A DNA stretch of 64,000 nucleotides, from positions 29,450,001 through 29,514,000 of the forward strand of contig OX485806.1 in assembly GCA_950295325.1 (NCBI GenBank). Reading direction: 5' to 3'. The stretch is from Polytrichum commune (lineage: Eukaryota; Streptophyta; Polytrichopsida; Polytrichales; Polytrichaceae). Positions within the stretch are counted from its first letter, which is position 1. Each line of letters begins with the position of its first letter. Shown here piece by piece: positions 47,913-58,836 of the stretch. The notes beneath the pieces are model-generated. The model did no database searches. It saw only the letters and a program-made list of their open reading frames with translations, and was not told the DNA's origin. A program made the translations under genes and the position numbers.

Positions 47913-50203
47913 CTATCTATCTGCAATATATTCTAAACATCTACTATTGGAATTTTTAGTTGGACATGTGTTGTGGGTGCAAATCCATGTGGAAGGTGCA
48001 CAATTGTAGAACGCTACCTCAAATTGCAAAGCTTCCCAAAAAAATCACAAAATAATGGTCTCAAGATTTGTGGCCTAATTTGAGTGGGTATATTGCCCCT
48101 TCTTTGAACAAGGGTAACATTTTGTCATTTGGAGATGATTTGAGTGAAGGTTCAATCAAATAACAAACTCCTAATTTAATTTTTACTTTGTTGCTCCTCA
48201 ATACCACTATTGACATTCCTATTATAATCTCCTACATAATAGAACTTCAACATTTAAAATTTGGACAATGACTACACTAAATATACCAATTAGCGAGGGC
48301 AGTACAAATTCAAGTCACATGCACAATCTAGCCAAATCTCAAAGTTACCAAGGGCTAAGGTTGCTATTGAGTGACACTCAAATTCATGAGTATGGTAAAG
48401 TGTATGCTCGTTTACCATAAATTTCAAGAAAATTAGTGCGTGCTTGTGATTAGTGCGCGCCGCATGCTTGTCAATTAATAATGCCAAGTGCCGATACTTT
48501 CATGCCAAGTGGTGGTAGTTTAAGTGAATAGTACCAAGTGCGAAGATGAACAATGCTTCCTAATCTTAAATTTAAGATCTTTTGGTGGCATTAATTCATA
48601 GCATAAAGGAATTTAGTATCACCACTAATTTCCCACTCTCACTAATTGGTATATTTCATGTTGTCACCTCTAACCTACAATTATCTATATGGTTATATTT
48701 GTCAAAAAGCTTTGGATCTTCAGCTACAATTGCGGAAATTGAGGTCATATTTTTTTGGACACAGTTGAGGGAAATTGGGCGTGGGAAGTTAGGGGTTAAA
48801 GTTGTTGTTTTGGGAGGAAGTCTAGATGACATGACCAATTTTGCTGCTATTTCAGCATTTAGAGGAAATTGTCTCTTTATTAAGCTCAAGGTATTTTGTG
48901 GACGGTTTAAAGTATTCTGGGTGTGGTATTGAGGTGGGTGTCAAGTAGATTCGACAAGGTGGGATGAATTCCAATGCAAAAACGTAAATCCAGCAATTAT
49001 CAAACATACCACCTGTGGTCCAGCTGATTGGTGATTTATTTGTTGATCAAGAAGAAATGGGAAAGATAGTTATAAGAGTGCATGGAACACAATTTACTCC
49101 CTTAAATTGGCCACTGTTGTGCTGGTATACCAGTTATTCTACCTTTGTCAAGTTTGTTGCGATTGATCAGACACAATACAGGTTGAGTTGGAATCAGAGA
49201 ATTATATAAGTAGAGCACCTAAGTCCTCCTCCGATGATCTTTAGAAGGTCTTCAGATGGCCTTTAGATAAAATACGATTCATAGCAGTTGCAAAAACCTT
49301 AGCATATGTCTTGTTTTCAAGTTGGCAGAAGTCACTGACATTATCATTCGACAATCTGTGAAGACACGTCTGATGTATCTCTGAATTCATATCAAAGCAG
49401 CAAGCATCCTCATGTGCGGCAGCAATGCAGTGAGCTAAAATGAGTGTGCAGTTAAAATTTGAGATGATGCCTTGGCCTTGAGGAGAAGGAAGAGTAGGAA
49501 GAGATGCAAATTTGAGATGATGCCTTGTCTCAAATTTGCAGTATCCACAAAGTGAAGGATACCAGCATTGAGCTATTGCTCTAGCTGACTTCCAGTTGAT
49601 AATGAATATCTGTGGTTGTAGCACTGGAACTTTCCTATGAGTGATGCATGAAATTGAGGCGTTGGACAAAACCTCAATACCCAATTACTTACATTTTTCT
49701 AACATATAACTGTAACTATCTTGTGCAACATATCCTTCACAACATACAGCAAGGTTGGAATTGTTAAAATTAAATTTCACATGAAGTGATTGAAGATAGA
49801 TAGGACTACAACAAAGCAGAATTCGGTACAACAATTCACAAGAAGCCCGATGCAACACTAGAATTTGTTCAATTTGAAGCCGAATTGCATGGGTGGTGCA
49901 CATCCTCAAATTTGTACATCTGAGAAGCCCTTTCTGGCCACAGGGGATTAAGGATGGCAATGACAGGGTCGGGGTTACTGAAAACCCCAACACACCATCA
50001 CATGACAAGAGGATGATGACCTTTCGCTGAATCGAGCGCTATGACTAATTCTTCCCAATTCTATGTATGCGTACATGTAGAGTACAGATTCAGATGACCA
50101 ATGACAGATATTCTTACCATCACAAGAGGTTACCTATCATTGGAAAATGCGATGAAACCCTTAGTATCACAAAATAACTAAACTACCTGCATCACTACTA
50201 CCA
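47913..50203. other. Intergenic, with inverted partner of the 29.3 kb repeat
   Basis: 48270-48480 on the minus strand matches 29340-29560. The remainder holds no supported gene. A 147-codon minus frame at 49241-49684 and a 107-codon one at 49685-50008 lie downstream of the thioredoxin gene; neither has a recognisable domain and they may be its 3' UTR or chance. Confidence 0.45.
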
Positions 50204-50896
50204 TCATGACGATGATGTCGCCACGGCAGCGGCATTGTCATTTTGACTGGTGAGGAAAATATTGCCCACCCCGACAGGCGGGCCTATACTACACCTATCC
50301 GTGTTATGTTGCGCAATTGCGTCTTTTAATTTCTGCAGCTTCGAGAGGGAACATGAGAACGCTTCCAACCGGCCCTCCGCACCCCTGTAGAAATGAAAAT
50401 AAGGCAACACCTTAATACCCAAGCTCTTACACATGGCCTTATTCTCCTCGAAGTTCACCTTGATAAACTCCACATTCCCATACTCCCCCGCCAATTTGCA
50501 CAGCTTCGGGTACAAAGCACGACACGACCCGCACCACGACGCGTAAAACTCCACCACCACAAGCTTGTCTCCCGCGTTCGCCAACGCGTCCACAAATTCC
50601 TGTGTAGAATGCACGTCGTTGAAATTAGGCCCACCGTCTTTCTCCCACCACCGAACGCCGTCACTCGCCTCCCGAGCTGCCCTGACGAGCGGCCGCTGCG
50701 AATTGGTGTACTTCTTCTTCGACCCCTTCACCGCTGCGAAATTGCGCATAGACGAAGGAATTAGGGCAATTGAGGTCGCGCTCCGCAAACCCCAGGCCAC
50801 CGGTGGAGTGGATGTGCAACGAGAGGTAGTTGGCCGTGATGCGAGGTTGGTTGCCGCCATGGCCGTGGCACTGGAAGCGTGCATCGCCATAGCCAC
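50204..50896 (-). CDS. ACHT: ACHT-type plastid thioredoxin
   Basis: Single-exon gene of 230 codons. ACHT proteins are atypical Cys/His-rich thioredoxins of the chloroplast that pass oxidising signals to targets such as 2-Cys peroxiredoxin. Residues 1 to about 70 are rich in Ala, Ser, Thr and Arg (transit peptide). The thioredoxin fold spans about 82-190: VRWWEKDGGPNFNDV, LVVVEFYASWCGSC with the redox pair at 122 and 125, FIKVNFEENKAMCKSLGIKV, LPYFHFYRGAEGRLEAFSCS. The active site WCGSC, rather than WCGPC, is typical of ACHT1/2. The start is the first of two close ATG codons. The gene appears intact. Confidence 0.95.
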   Translation of the reverse strand: MAMAMHASSATAMAATNLASRPTTSRCTSTPPVAWGLRSATSIALIPSSMRNFAAVKGSKKKYTNSQRPLVRAAREASDGVRWWEKDGGPNFNDVHSTQEFVDALANAGDKLVVVEFYASWCGSCRALYPKLCKLAGEYGNVEFIKVNFEENKAMCKSLGIKVLPYFHFYRGAEGRLEAFSCSLSKLQKLKDAIAQHNTDRCSIGPPVGVGNIFLTSQNDNAAAVATSSS

Positions 50897-50949
50897 CCGA
50901 GAATCTGCAAACCCCAGCCTGCAATCCTGCGACCAAACCCTAAGTTAGA

Positions 50950-51799
50950 CCATGCGCATGGGGAGCGAATTGCTTCAGAGGCTTGGGTTGGGCGATTGGG
51001 GCACGCTCAATTCCCAGCTCTTCTGGCTCAGCTTTTGGCTTACGTGTCGTCGTCTGGTAGGGCCACGAGGGATCCTCGCTTCCGAAACTACGGTGATTTG
51101 GCAACCTCTAACTTAACTCAACTACCGCTAACTTAGTGTACCTATAACTTCACTTTATTTCGGTTTGGTTTACATTAGGGCCGTAAGAAAAACATGGTAC
51201 ACAATTTGTTGTGGTTATGGTTCGCCATGGCCAAGAGAAAAATACGCAACGTAGTGTAAAGTGGAGTTAGATCAAGGTGTAGTGTTTTTAATTCAAGATA
51301 AACAAAATTAGGAAGAAAATATTTGAAAATATTTTTTTCTTAAATTAATTTGTATTTATAATATGAATTTTTATGACATGATTGGTTTTATTTTCTACTT
51401 AAGTAACATGTTTGAGTTCTCTTGTGCAAAATATATTAGACGACCAACAAGCATTGTCCATTTCTTGGCATGTAAGATTTCATGTCATTTTCATGTCTAT
51501 TCTTGACATGGACACTTCTATTCGAGGGGAAGGCTTTGAGAGCGCTACACGAATAGCGCCCTCTCAGCCGGCCACGTCCCCATGGATGAAATACATCCTG
51601 GTTAGAAATACATCCTCTGTCAACTCTCGTTCTTAGGGTTGCGATCGATGCACACAAGGAGGAGCGATTGATTGCAATAGCATCCATGCCTTGATTCTAC
51701 TACAGTTTCGCTTCCAACGATGCACAAGTAAGGCATAACCGTGAAGGACGGATGAGTGAGTAAAGGAGTTGGGATCAAGAGATGCAATGGATCAAGTGT
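50950..51799. other. Intergenic, no recognised gene
   Basis: The left part should be the ACHT promoter. I see no coding signal or repeat with a partner elsewhere in the window. Confidence 0.45.
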
Positions 51800-52851
51800 T
51801 TACGCATCCTTACAGGTGGAGATCGTGCATGTTGTTTGTATCGGAGCTTAGGCCTAATGGATTGTCCGACGTAAACCCTGCTCGTGATCCCATAAGACAT
51901 GGAGAAAGAATGTGAAAATGTGAAATACGAAATGAGAGGAGTTAAAACATATGATGCATGAATTTGCGAATATATATAATGTGGGAAACATATGCAATGT
52001 GGACATACAAGTTTATTGAAGTGGGAAGTTGAAAACTTACGTATTGGTAATTGTGTATACAAATTTCAAGTGCGCCTCCCGTTTTTTGGACGAGATTGGC
52101 TAGGTGTTGTGCTTGATGAAGTGGTTGTAGTATTTGTAGGTTGCAGTATAGAAATTGCAAGTGGTGTAGAAAGTTGGTCAGGAACTTTGTTGTCATGATC
52201 GGGGATTTCCCAGGGGTTGGAATCTAGGCCCAATTTGCCTTGCCTCCAATGTTGCAACAAAGCCTTTGCTTGATTGAAGGTCATATTAGTGACACCCTTG
52301 CACCTTTTCAGATGTACGCATTTCTACAAGGAATTTGCTATAACGGACACTTCATTGTGGTCGGATACGACCTTCAATCAAGCAAAGGCTTTGTTGCAGC
52401 ATTGGAGGCAAGGCAAATTGGGCCTATATTCCAACTCCTAGGAAATCCCCGATCATGACAACAAAGTTCTTGACCAACTTCCTACACCACCTGCAACTTC
52501 TACACTGCAACCTACAAATACTACAACCACTTCATCAAGCACAACACCTAGCCAAAGCTCGTACAAAAAACAGGAGGCGCACTTGAACTTTGTATACACA
52601 ATTACCAATACGTAAGTTTCCAACTTCCCACTTCAATAAACTCGCATGTCCACATTGCATATGTTTCCCACATTATATATTCGAAAATTCATGCATCATA
52701 TATTTTAACTCCTCTCATTTCGTATTTCACATTTTCACATTCTTTCTCCATGTCTTACAGGATCACAGGCAGGGTTTACATTGGACAATCCATTAGGCGT
52801 AAGCTCCAATACAAACAACATGCACGATCTCCACCTGTAAGGATGCATAAA
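51800..52851. repeat. 1.05 kb palindrome with about 487 bp arms
   Basis: 51800-52286 and 52365-52851 are inverted copies, about 90 percent alike by eye, around a 78 bp spacer. Each arm is one copy of a small GIY-YIG nuclease gene pointing away from the spacer. Only the right arm continues into the rest of the gene. The small differences between arms show that the duplication is not brand new. Confidence 0.9.
52041..52284 (-). pseudogene. GIY-YIG nuclease gene, left copy, truncated
   Basis: It starts MTFNQAKALLQHWRQGKLGL at 52284, passes a Thr/Ser-rich linker (TNTTTTSSSTTPSQS) and keeps the donor after 52041. Compared with the right copy the first exon is one base shorter, which breaks the frame before the FVYTI motif. 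The acceptor has changed from CAG to TGG. The second exon (on 51800-51891) stops matching after VRM, so the catalytic Glu half is missing. It is a broken 5' piece, but it retains the start codon that the right copy lacks. Confidence 0.75.
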
Positions 52852-52989
52852 GATGTGCTCCAGTATGGCCCATTTGAATCCAACTTCAAACTAGATATAG
52901 TTCATACAACCGACCAACAATACCATGTAGATCATATGGAGAAAACTTTAATAAAAAAAATATCAAAGTCAACTAGGTTTAAGTTATAA
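52367..52989 (+). pseudogene. GIY-YIG nuclease gene, right copy
   Basis: Two exons, 52367-52611 and 52761-52989, join across GTAAGT and TTACAG to read FVYTITNTITGRVYIGQS. That contains both GIY-YIG strands (YTI and YIG). Downstream follow RKLQYKQHARSPPVRM, KDVLQYGPFESNFKLDIV and HMEKTLIKKIS with the expected Arg, His and Glu. The nuclease would cut DNA; such domains occur in Penelope-like retroelements, homing endonucleases and repair proteins. The full frame would be about 157 codons. Here the start ATG is ACG, and an in-frame TAG replaces the Trp seen in the left copy, so this copy is probably dead unless a downstream or upstream start is used. Confidence 0.75.
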
Positions 52990-53938
52990 TATTTTGGTTG
53001 GACGTTGGACGTCCTTTGTTAGATCCGTTGTATTGGATAACTAGAAGAAGCAAAAACGCCTCAAACATTGCGGATATATGTTCTATGCAATAAAGTTTTT
53101 TTTCCCCTATTTTCCATTGATGGTCCATTGTGGCAAAGGTTTTACTCAACATATCATCAACTCACAATAATCAAACTTTTTTTCATTTTTTTCATTTTTT
53201 TCATTTTCATTTTTTTAGTTTTCATTTCTTCTGTTCTAAAATGCTTTTTGTCTTCAGTCACAAAAAATTCATGGGGTTGAAATTCTAATGGATTCTTATC
53301 TGTAGCACCGCCAGTTCAAACCATGTGATGGAAGAATGCAGGGATTGTTTATCTGTTATGAGATTTTATGCGACCTCCTTTAAGTATGAGAAAGATTGAT
53401 TTTATGATTATGTCAATGTAGTTAAACTTGTCATATGCATTCTTAATATGATTATAAGAATCATATTTATATCTCAAGTGGTAACACCCGAACTTAAAGA
53501 AGAAAGACTCAAGAACATGCATAATCTACATTAGTACTCACTACTAAGTTCGTAAATGGTGTAGTTAACTTGTTTTCATGATCAATTTTGAATGTGACCA
53601 CTCTCTTCTAGCACATATTCCTTCAGTTGGTTGCTTCCATGTAGGTGTTTTGAACTTCTATTTGCTTCTTATGTGAAGCAACAACGGTTCAACCCACTAT
53701 ATAGAAGAATGTAGGGGTCGTTTCTTCGTTATGAGATTTTATGCCACCCCCTCATTTGTTTGTAAATGGTGCAATAAACCTATTTTCACGAATTAAACAT
53801 GAATGTATCTTTTGTCTTACATCATTTGGGTTGTGTGTATGACTATAGTCGTTCCAACATTCTCTTGTTTTTTGGTGAAGTAACTCCAACTCCATTCACA
53901 AGCCTTTCAATAATTCACCATCATGAGGAGTTCGTGTT
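52990..53938. other. Intergenic with a short direct duplication
   Basis: The block GAAGAATG.AGGG.T.GTTT followed by GTTATGAGATTTTATGC occurs at about 53315-53375 and again at about 53685-53745, each preceded by TTCAA.CCA. A T-rich tract lies at 53180-53220. No gene recognised. Confidence 0.5.
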
Positions 53939-53942
53939 TTAA

Positions 53943-54307
53943 GGTTGGTTCACCCGGGGTCCCAAGTCCCAATTCACTAGAGGTCAATCTGTGCAATCTT
54001 AGTGTTGAGAGCATGGAAGTTGGGACTTACCACTTCACACGGGGTCCCAAGTCCTAACTCCTAAGTATGACATGGATGCCTACATGGCAACACTTTTTGG
54101 AGGTGAGACTTGGGACTTCTGTTGAGAGTTGGGTTGAGCAAAAAGCCAGATTCAAGCCTCAACACAAGTTCTGTCAATATTTTGCATAAAATAATCAAGA
54201 TCTGACTTGAATGATAATTAAACATACTTTAATAGTTTCTTGTCTCCATGTTGGCACTTGCTAACAAGAGTGGGACTTGGCACTTGGGACCCCATGTGAA
54301 CCGGCCC
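53943..54307. mobile_element. 365 bp MITE-like element
   Basis: The left end GGTTGGTTCACCCGGGGTCC and the right end (read inward on the minus strand) GGGCCGGTTCACATGGGGTC are inverted repeats of about 27 bp. TTAA stands directly on both sides (53939-53942 and 54308-54311). A Harbinger/Tourist-type origin (3 bp TWA duplication) or a TTAA-type one would both fit. Inside, the phrase GGGGTCCCAAGTCCTAACTC repeats the end sequence, so the element is partly self-similar. Confidence 0.7.
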
Positions 54308-54311
54308 TTAA

Positions 54312-56034
54312 TGAATAATTTATGATGTGCATGTTGTCTGCAATCACAAAATCCTTTGGCCATTAGCATCCTTGTAGTTGCGATTCTTAGATTAGTTTCT
54401 TATGGGAAGCAACAACATTTCATACATGAAAGTTGGTTCATAATCATACCTATATATACATTGTTCAAATTATTCTAAATTTGAAACTAGGTCTATTCAA
54501 CCTAACATTCATGTTTATCAAAATATTGTACATTCCTATACCAATACCAATCCTCACATATATGCACGAACAATTTTCATTCTTTGGTGATTATAACTGT
54601 ATCAAGTGAATTTAACATGTACTCAATCCCTGCATTGTAACTGCTTTCTTATATTTCATTTACATTCATTCAAATTAGGTAGAAAATCGTGAGCCTTCCC
54701 CTGGCCCTAGTGGCTCGTTTTGGTGAATTTGTGTGAAACAAAGTGGGACTGTCACTTAGGTGTCAACCAGTGAGAGAGTTTTGAGAGCGATGGTCATGGT
54801 ATTGGTAAGTAATGTAAACTTGTCCTTAGAGTCCGGTTTATGTGAAGGTTTGGGTGCTTGAAGATTTAGGGTTTTCTTGAATTGGGCGAAGAAGATAAAT
54901 AGAGTTCTCTTCAAAGTCTTGTAAAAACTCAACTTTTGGTAAGGAGTTTCGCCCCACTTTTGATCATTTATAATGTTTAAGGAGTATTCAAGTGGTGTCA
55001 AAACACCACTTGTGAATAACTATGATGTACATACATCCTGGAGCTATACTCAAATTTTGTTGTGTGAAACCTACCCTCTAGTATTCATCAAATTTCATGA
55101 AAAGCGGGATATAAACCCAACATTTCAAAATTGCAATATGACACTTTCACTTATTTGAGTTATGTTTGCCCTTCTTTTCAAGTAAAACAAGCTCGAAGTG
55201 AACCTCATAATAATGTTATGAGAAGTGGATTCATGATTGTTGTACTCCCTTTTTTGTCCCCTTTCAATTCATAGACAAACTCTCAACATGTGAATGTGTT
55301 TTCCCAACAAAATGACTATGTATTCATGAAGGTATCAATTCTTAATCCTCGGTTTAGCTTGTACCTAAAGAAGAATCACGGAGTATATTGTCCTCATTCA
55401 CAACGCATAATAATAATAATAATAACCTAAACACCTCCCTTAATTAACATTCCTTACCCTAAAGTTTGTCTTTTATTTGTATGTCATGGATTTGCTTGAC
55501 AACGTATCTTGCTTTGTATGATGCGTGAAGACATTGTTGAAGTTATTTGATGCTACTTTATTGGATTCCAATGAATGTCACTTACATTATTGTGAATTTA
55601 GGCATTTTTTTAATGTTTTTTTTGGCACACTCAACGAAAATAATTTCCTAGGAATTTAGGCACCTTTAAAATTAATTTTTTTTGCCCAAGCTGCTAGAGA
55701 GCTACAGTGTTGAACGTGTGGGAACACAAACATTCAAACATTGGTGTAGTGTAATGTCATCAATGTTACATTGACCATGAAGGTAACATTACCTAGGATA
55801 ACCCCAAGGCATTAACCCCAAGGCAACCTAGATGGGCAGGTGTTGACAGACTAATTTACATATGTGCATATTCATGACCACCATAGTAGACTAAACTTGG
55901 AGTTAGTAGACTTTAAATTTGAAAAGTGGCCCCTTTAGAGCTAAGCATTATATGTAAACCAACCAACTTTACAACATTACATAGACATCAAGACACATAA
56001 AACGGGTCCACACAATATAATCATAAGCTATAGT
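54312..56034. other. Intergenic, no recognised gene
   Basis: AT-rich DNA with a short (ATA)n run near 55408-55425. No domain-bearing frame found. Confidence 0.45.
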
Positions 56035-56035
56035 A

Positions 56036-56036
56036 G

Positions 56037-56093
<57 letters not shown>
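56036..56093. repeat. (TTA)n tail of LINE copy 2
   Basis: About 19 AAT units abut the 3' terminal hairpin of the minus-strand LINE. A simple-repeat tail of this kind is usual at the 3' end of LINEs lacking poly(A). Confidence 0.8.
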
Positions 56094-56094
<1 letters not shown>

Positions 56095-56095
<1 letters not shown>

Positions 56096-56294
56096 TTCGG
56101 TCTCCGAAGGAGACCGACGTGAATTAAGTGTCTGTTCGATCTACCTTCAATCCCAAGCCCACAGGACAGAGGTATGAAGGAGAAGATCTACTCCCCCCTT
56201 TCGAGAGTAGACACTTTAGACACAAGAAACCAGTAATGTAAACTACGCCTAATATAATACCCCTTGCCCCTTACCCTAACTTTTAAGTTCTGAG
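56095..56294 (-). other. 3' UTR of LINE copy 2
   Basis: On the minus strand AAGTGTCT pairs with AGACACTT (plus-strand 56206-56214 and 56126-56133) around a CTACTC..GAGTAG hairpin with a GAAA-containing loop. The end is a perfect hairpin GGTCTCC-TTC-GGAGACC (56099-56115) before the TTA tail. Layout equals that of copy 1. Confidence 0.7.
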
Positions 56295-57030
56295 TTATAG
56301 GGGGTCTGGATTTTGGGGGAGTGGTTGGTGGTTTTCAATTCTCCTTTTATGGAGGAGAATAGACATAGCATATTGTATTGCAATGGTGTTAATATTTTTG
56401 AAAGTATTTTTGATGGTGGCCATAGGTATTTTGAAGTTGGTCTCTAGTGCTTTCATAGATGGGATGTGGGCAGTCGCTCTGGCACCAGCAGTGATGACAA
56501 TAAGTGGTTCGATTTTCCATCCTTTGGAAGCAATGCTAGCAATTAGTGGGCTGTATTTGTTATTTTTTGCTTCAATTGCTTCTGGGGAGAATATGTCCTT
56601 GCAGTATGTGAATTCAATGAATTGTATGGTAAGGTTAGGGTCGACATCGCTGGGAGGGGCATTTTGATATGGTAGTCCTTTAACACAAAGGATATCAGGT
56701 CTAAATCTTGCGTTGCAGTGACATCTTTGTGTACTACATGTGCAGGGGAGTAGCTAATTGGGGACTGTGTTTTCTTGGGGGTTGTTATTGAAGGTGCCAG
56801 CATTCATGAGAGTAAAGCATCGGGATTTTTCTGATGAGATTAGGAGCTTCCTAATTTCTGCGATTGCTTTGTTATGTCTTTTAACTCTAAGTGAGTGTAT
56901 ATGTTGGTGTTTACATGTAAGTAATACATGTATCCATGTATTTGGTTCATTTGAGTTGCATATGGGGCACGTGATAGTGGGAAATCTTTGGTGGCCAAAA
57001 AACATTTATTTTCTTGCATTACCCATGTAG
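56295..57030 (-). pseudogene. LINE copy 2 ORF2: CCHC and restriction-like endonuclease-like end
   Basis: CCHC: TCPICNSNEPNTWIHVLLTC, then LRVKRHNKAIAEIRKLL. Nuclease-like part: RFRPDILCVKG, LTIQFIEFTYCKDIF, KNNKYSPLIASI, WKIEPLIVITAGARAT. The residues kept in both copies (PD, E of EFTYC, K..KY, GAR) are those expected to matter in a restriction-like fold. Ends at TAA, plus-strand 56295-56297. At least one stop and one frame change occur. Confidence 0.72.
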
Positions 57031-57055
57031 GTTCCTGTGCGGAATTTGATGAGGC

Positions 57056-57370
57056 CATGGAGGCTAGTGTGGTTTGGTCTGGGTGACTATTATGAAGTGT
57101 GGGGTGTTTAATTTGAGTGTTAAGTAGGTATAATACATTTAGACTGTCTGTGAATATAAATGCGGGTTCGTTGGGATATTGTGTGTTGATAATGCTTAAT
57201 GTTTCGTGTATAGCAATCATTTCTGCTCGTAATATGTTTTGATGTCCATGTAATCTATTGGCGATGTTTAGCCCTTTGGGGCTGTAGATACCGTATCCAA
57301 CTTTTTCTCTTCTCCATTCCCCAGGGGCTATTTCTTTGGGTTTCATAAAGGAACCATCGGTGTAGTAGCT
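57056..57370 (-). pseudogene. LINE copy 2 ORF2: RNase H, 3' part missing
   Basis: Motifs YYTDGSFMKP, KVGYGIYSPKG, ILRAEMIAIHETLSII and AFIFTDSLNVLYLL are present. The last motif (KVKAH..NEQAD in copy 1) is gone, lost with the deletion that joins TTLASM directly to the segment before the CCHC. Upstream in the same frame (to about 57772) is the linker. Confidence 0.82.
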
Positions 57371-58836
57371 GAATTGGGGGTGGAATTTTAGTGGTAGGTT
57401 TGTTTGGTAGTTTGGGAGTTGTGGGGTGGGGATGTTATTGTTTGGGGGTATATTTGGGTAGTTTGATTTAGACCATTTTTTACTAGAGTTCACTGTGATG
57501 TTTGAAGGGGTGGGTGGTGCAATTTGGGTGTGGCTTTGTAATATTTGGAGATTGTCTGCTATGTCCTTTAGTAATTTCATTTGTTCATAGGTGCCTATGT
57601 TATTGTTTTGGTGGTGGATACAAAATATTTGTAGGGTAGACGGTTCTTTTCTTGTAATATTGAATTCGGGAGGTATTGTGGGTTCTTCATATGCAATCGT
57701 ATCGGTTGCAAAGTGGCAATGATGTGTGTGTCCAGGAATGGACCTATGTGCGGGTTTGGGTTTTTGTACCAATCGGTATCCGGAGATATAAGTATAGTGA
57801 TTGTATATGGATCATTTTGGGCCGCCATGCGAGCCTAGTGAATGGCTTGTTGTAAGTCTGTTGCGTTGTGGGGGTGAGCATATCCTATTCCTTGCCATTT
57901 GTGGTCAAATGCTTTCCCTAAGGATCCAAATATTATGTCACGCGAGAATGGCGAGTAGAATTGGGTGAGTTGCGTGGGGCATGTCACTGGAGATGAGAAG
58001 TATGATTGGTTGATATTGAATGTGGTTATTAGGAGATCTTATATTGGGGTTGGTATTGTATATTGGGCACGTTTGAGTGGGTCATTTTTCGGAATTCGGT
58101 ATTTGTATCTTTGATATAACCAAACAATTTCGGTTTCGAAAGATTGGGTGGGCGGTTCTAGACCATGTGTGGTATTTTTTGCCAATTGATATTGTTTCCA
58201 TAACCACATTAGTCTAGTTTTCGGGGTGGTGATAAGGTGCCTACCATTATCTTCGTATATGTGAACGACGTCAAATTGTATTTGGATAGTATCGGAGTTG
58301 GTTTCAATGTCATTTTTTGGGTTACATTCATTAATAGAGATATGTGCTAGTGGAATTATTGTGGTAGGTATGACATATCTCGTGTCTCTTTGTTGTTCTG
58401 TGGAGAAGTAAGCAGTAATAATGTTTGAGAAGTGTTTGTGTTGTCTTTCCATGTAGTAGTGGGTAAGTAGGACGGTGTTGTGGTTGCATGTGTTAGTATC
58501 GCAATAGGGGTATAGATCCCTTGGAGTTTGTCATTTGTTGTATGTGTGGTTATTTGTTGTAGTCCATTGACATAGGTATGACGTGACTGTTCTTTTTATT
58601 CCGTTATGGTCGGTAGATTGTTTTTGTTTGTGATCAAGTATTTTGTATATGGGATATTGTCGGGGATCCTTAAGTATGTTGTTGGAGGGAGGGGGTAGAG
58701 GGAGGATGGGAGGGTTTGTGGGGTGTATGGGGGGAGTCGGTAGGTGAGGTAGAATGTTGTGGTGTCTTAGTATATATTTGTCTTTAAGGGATCTGGGTGG
58801 ATGGTGTCGTTGGCATGGTAGGGGGCATTCGTGATT

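Noticed and set aside
48582-48932. 116-codon plus frame
   Set aside because: Partly hydrophobic but with no family signal, no splice context and AT-rich composition.
49241-50008. Two minus-strand frames downstream of the ACHT gene
   Set aside because: No recognisable motif, no splice links; likely 3' UTR or chance.
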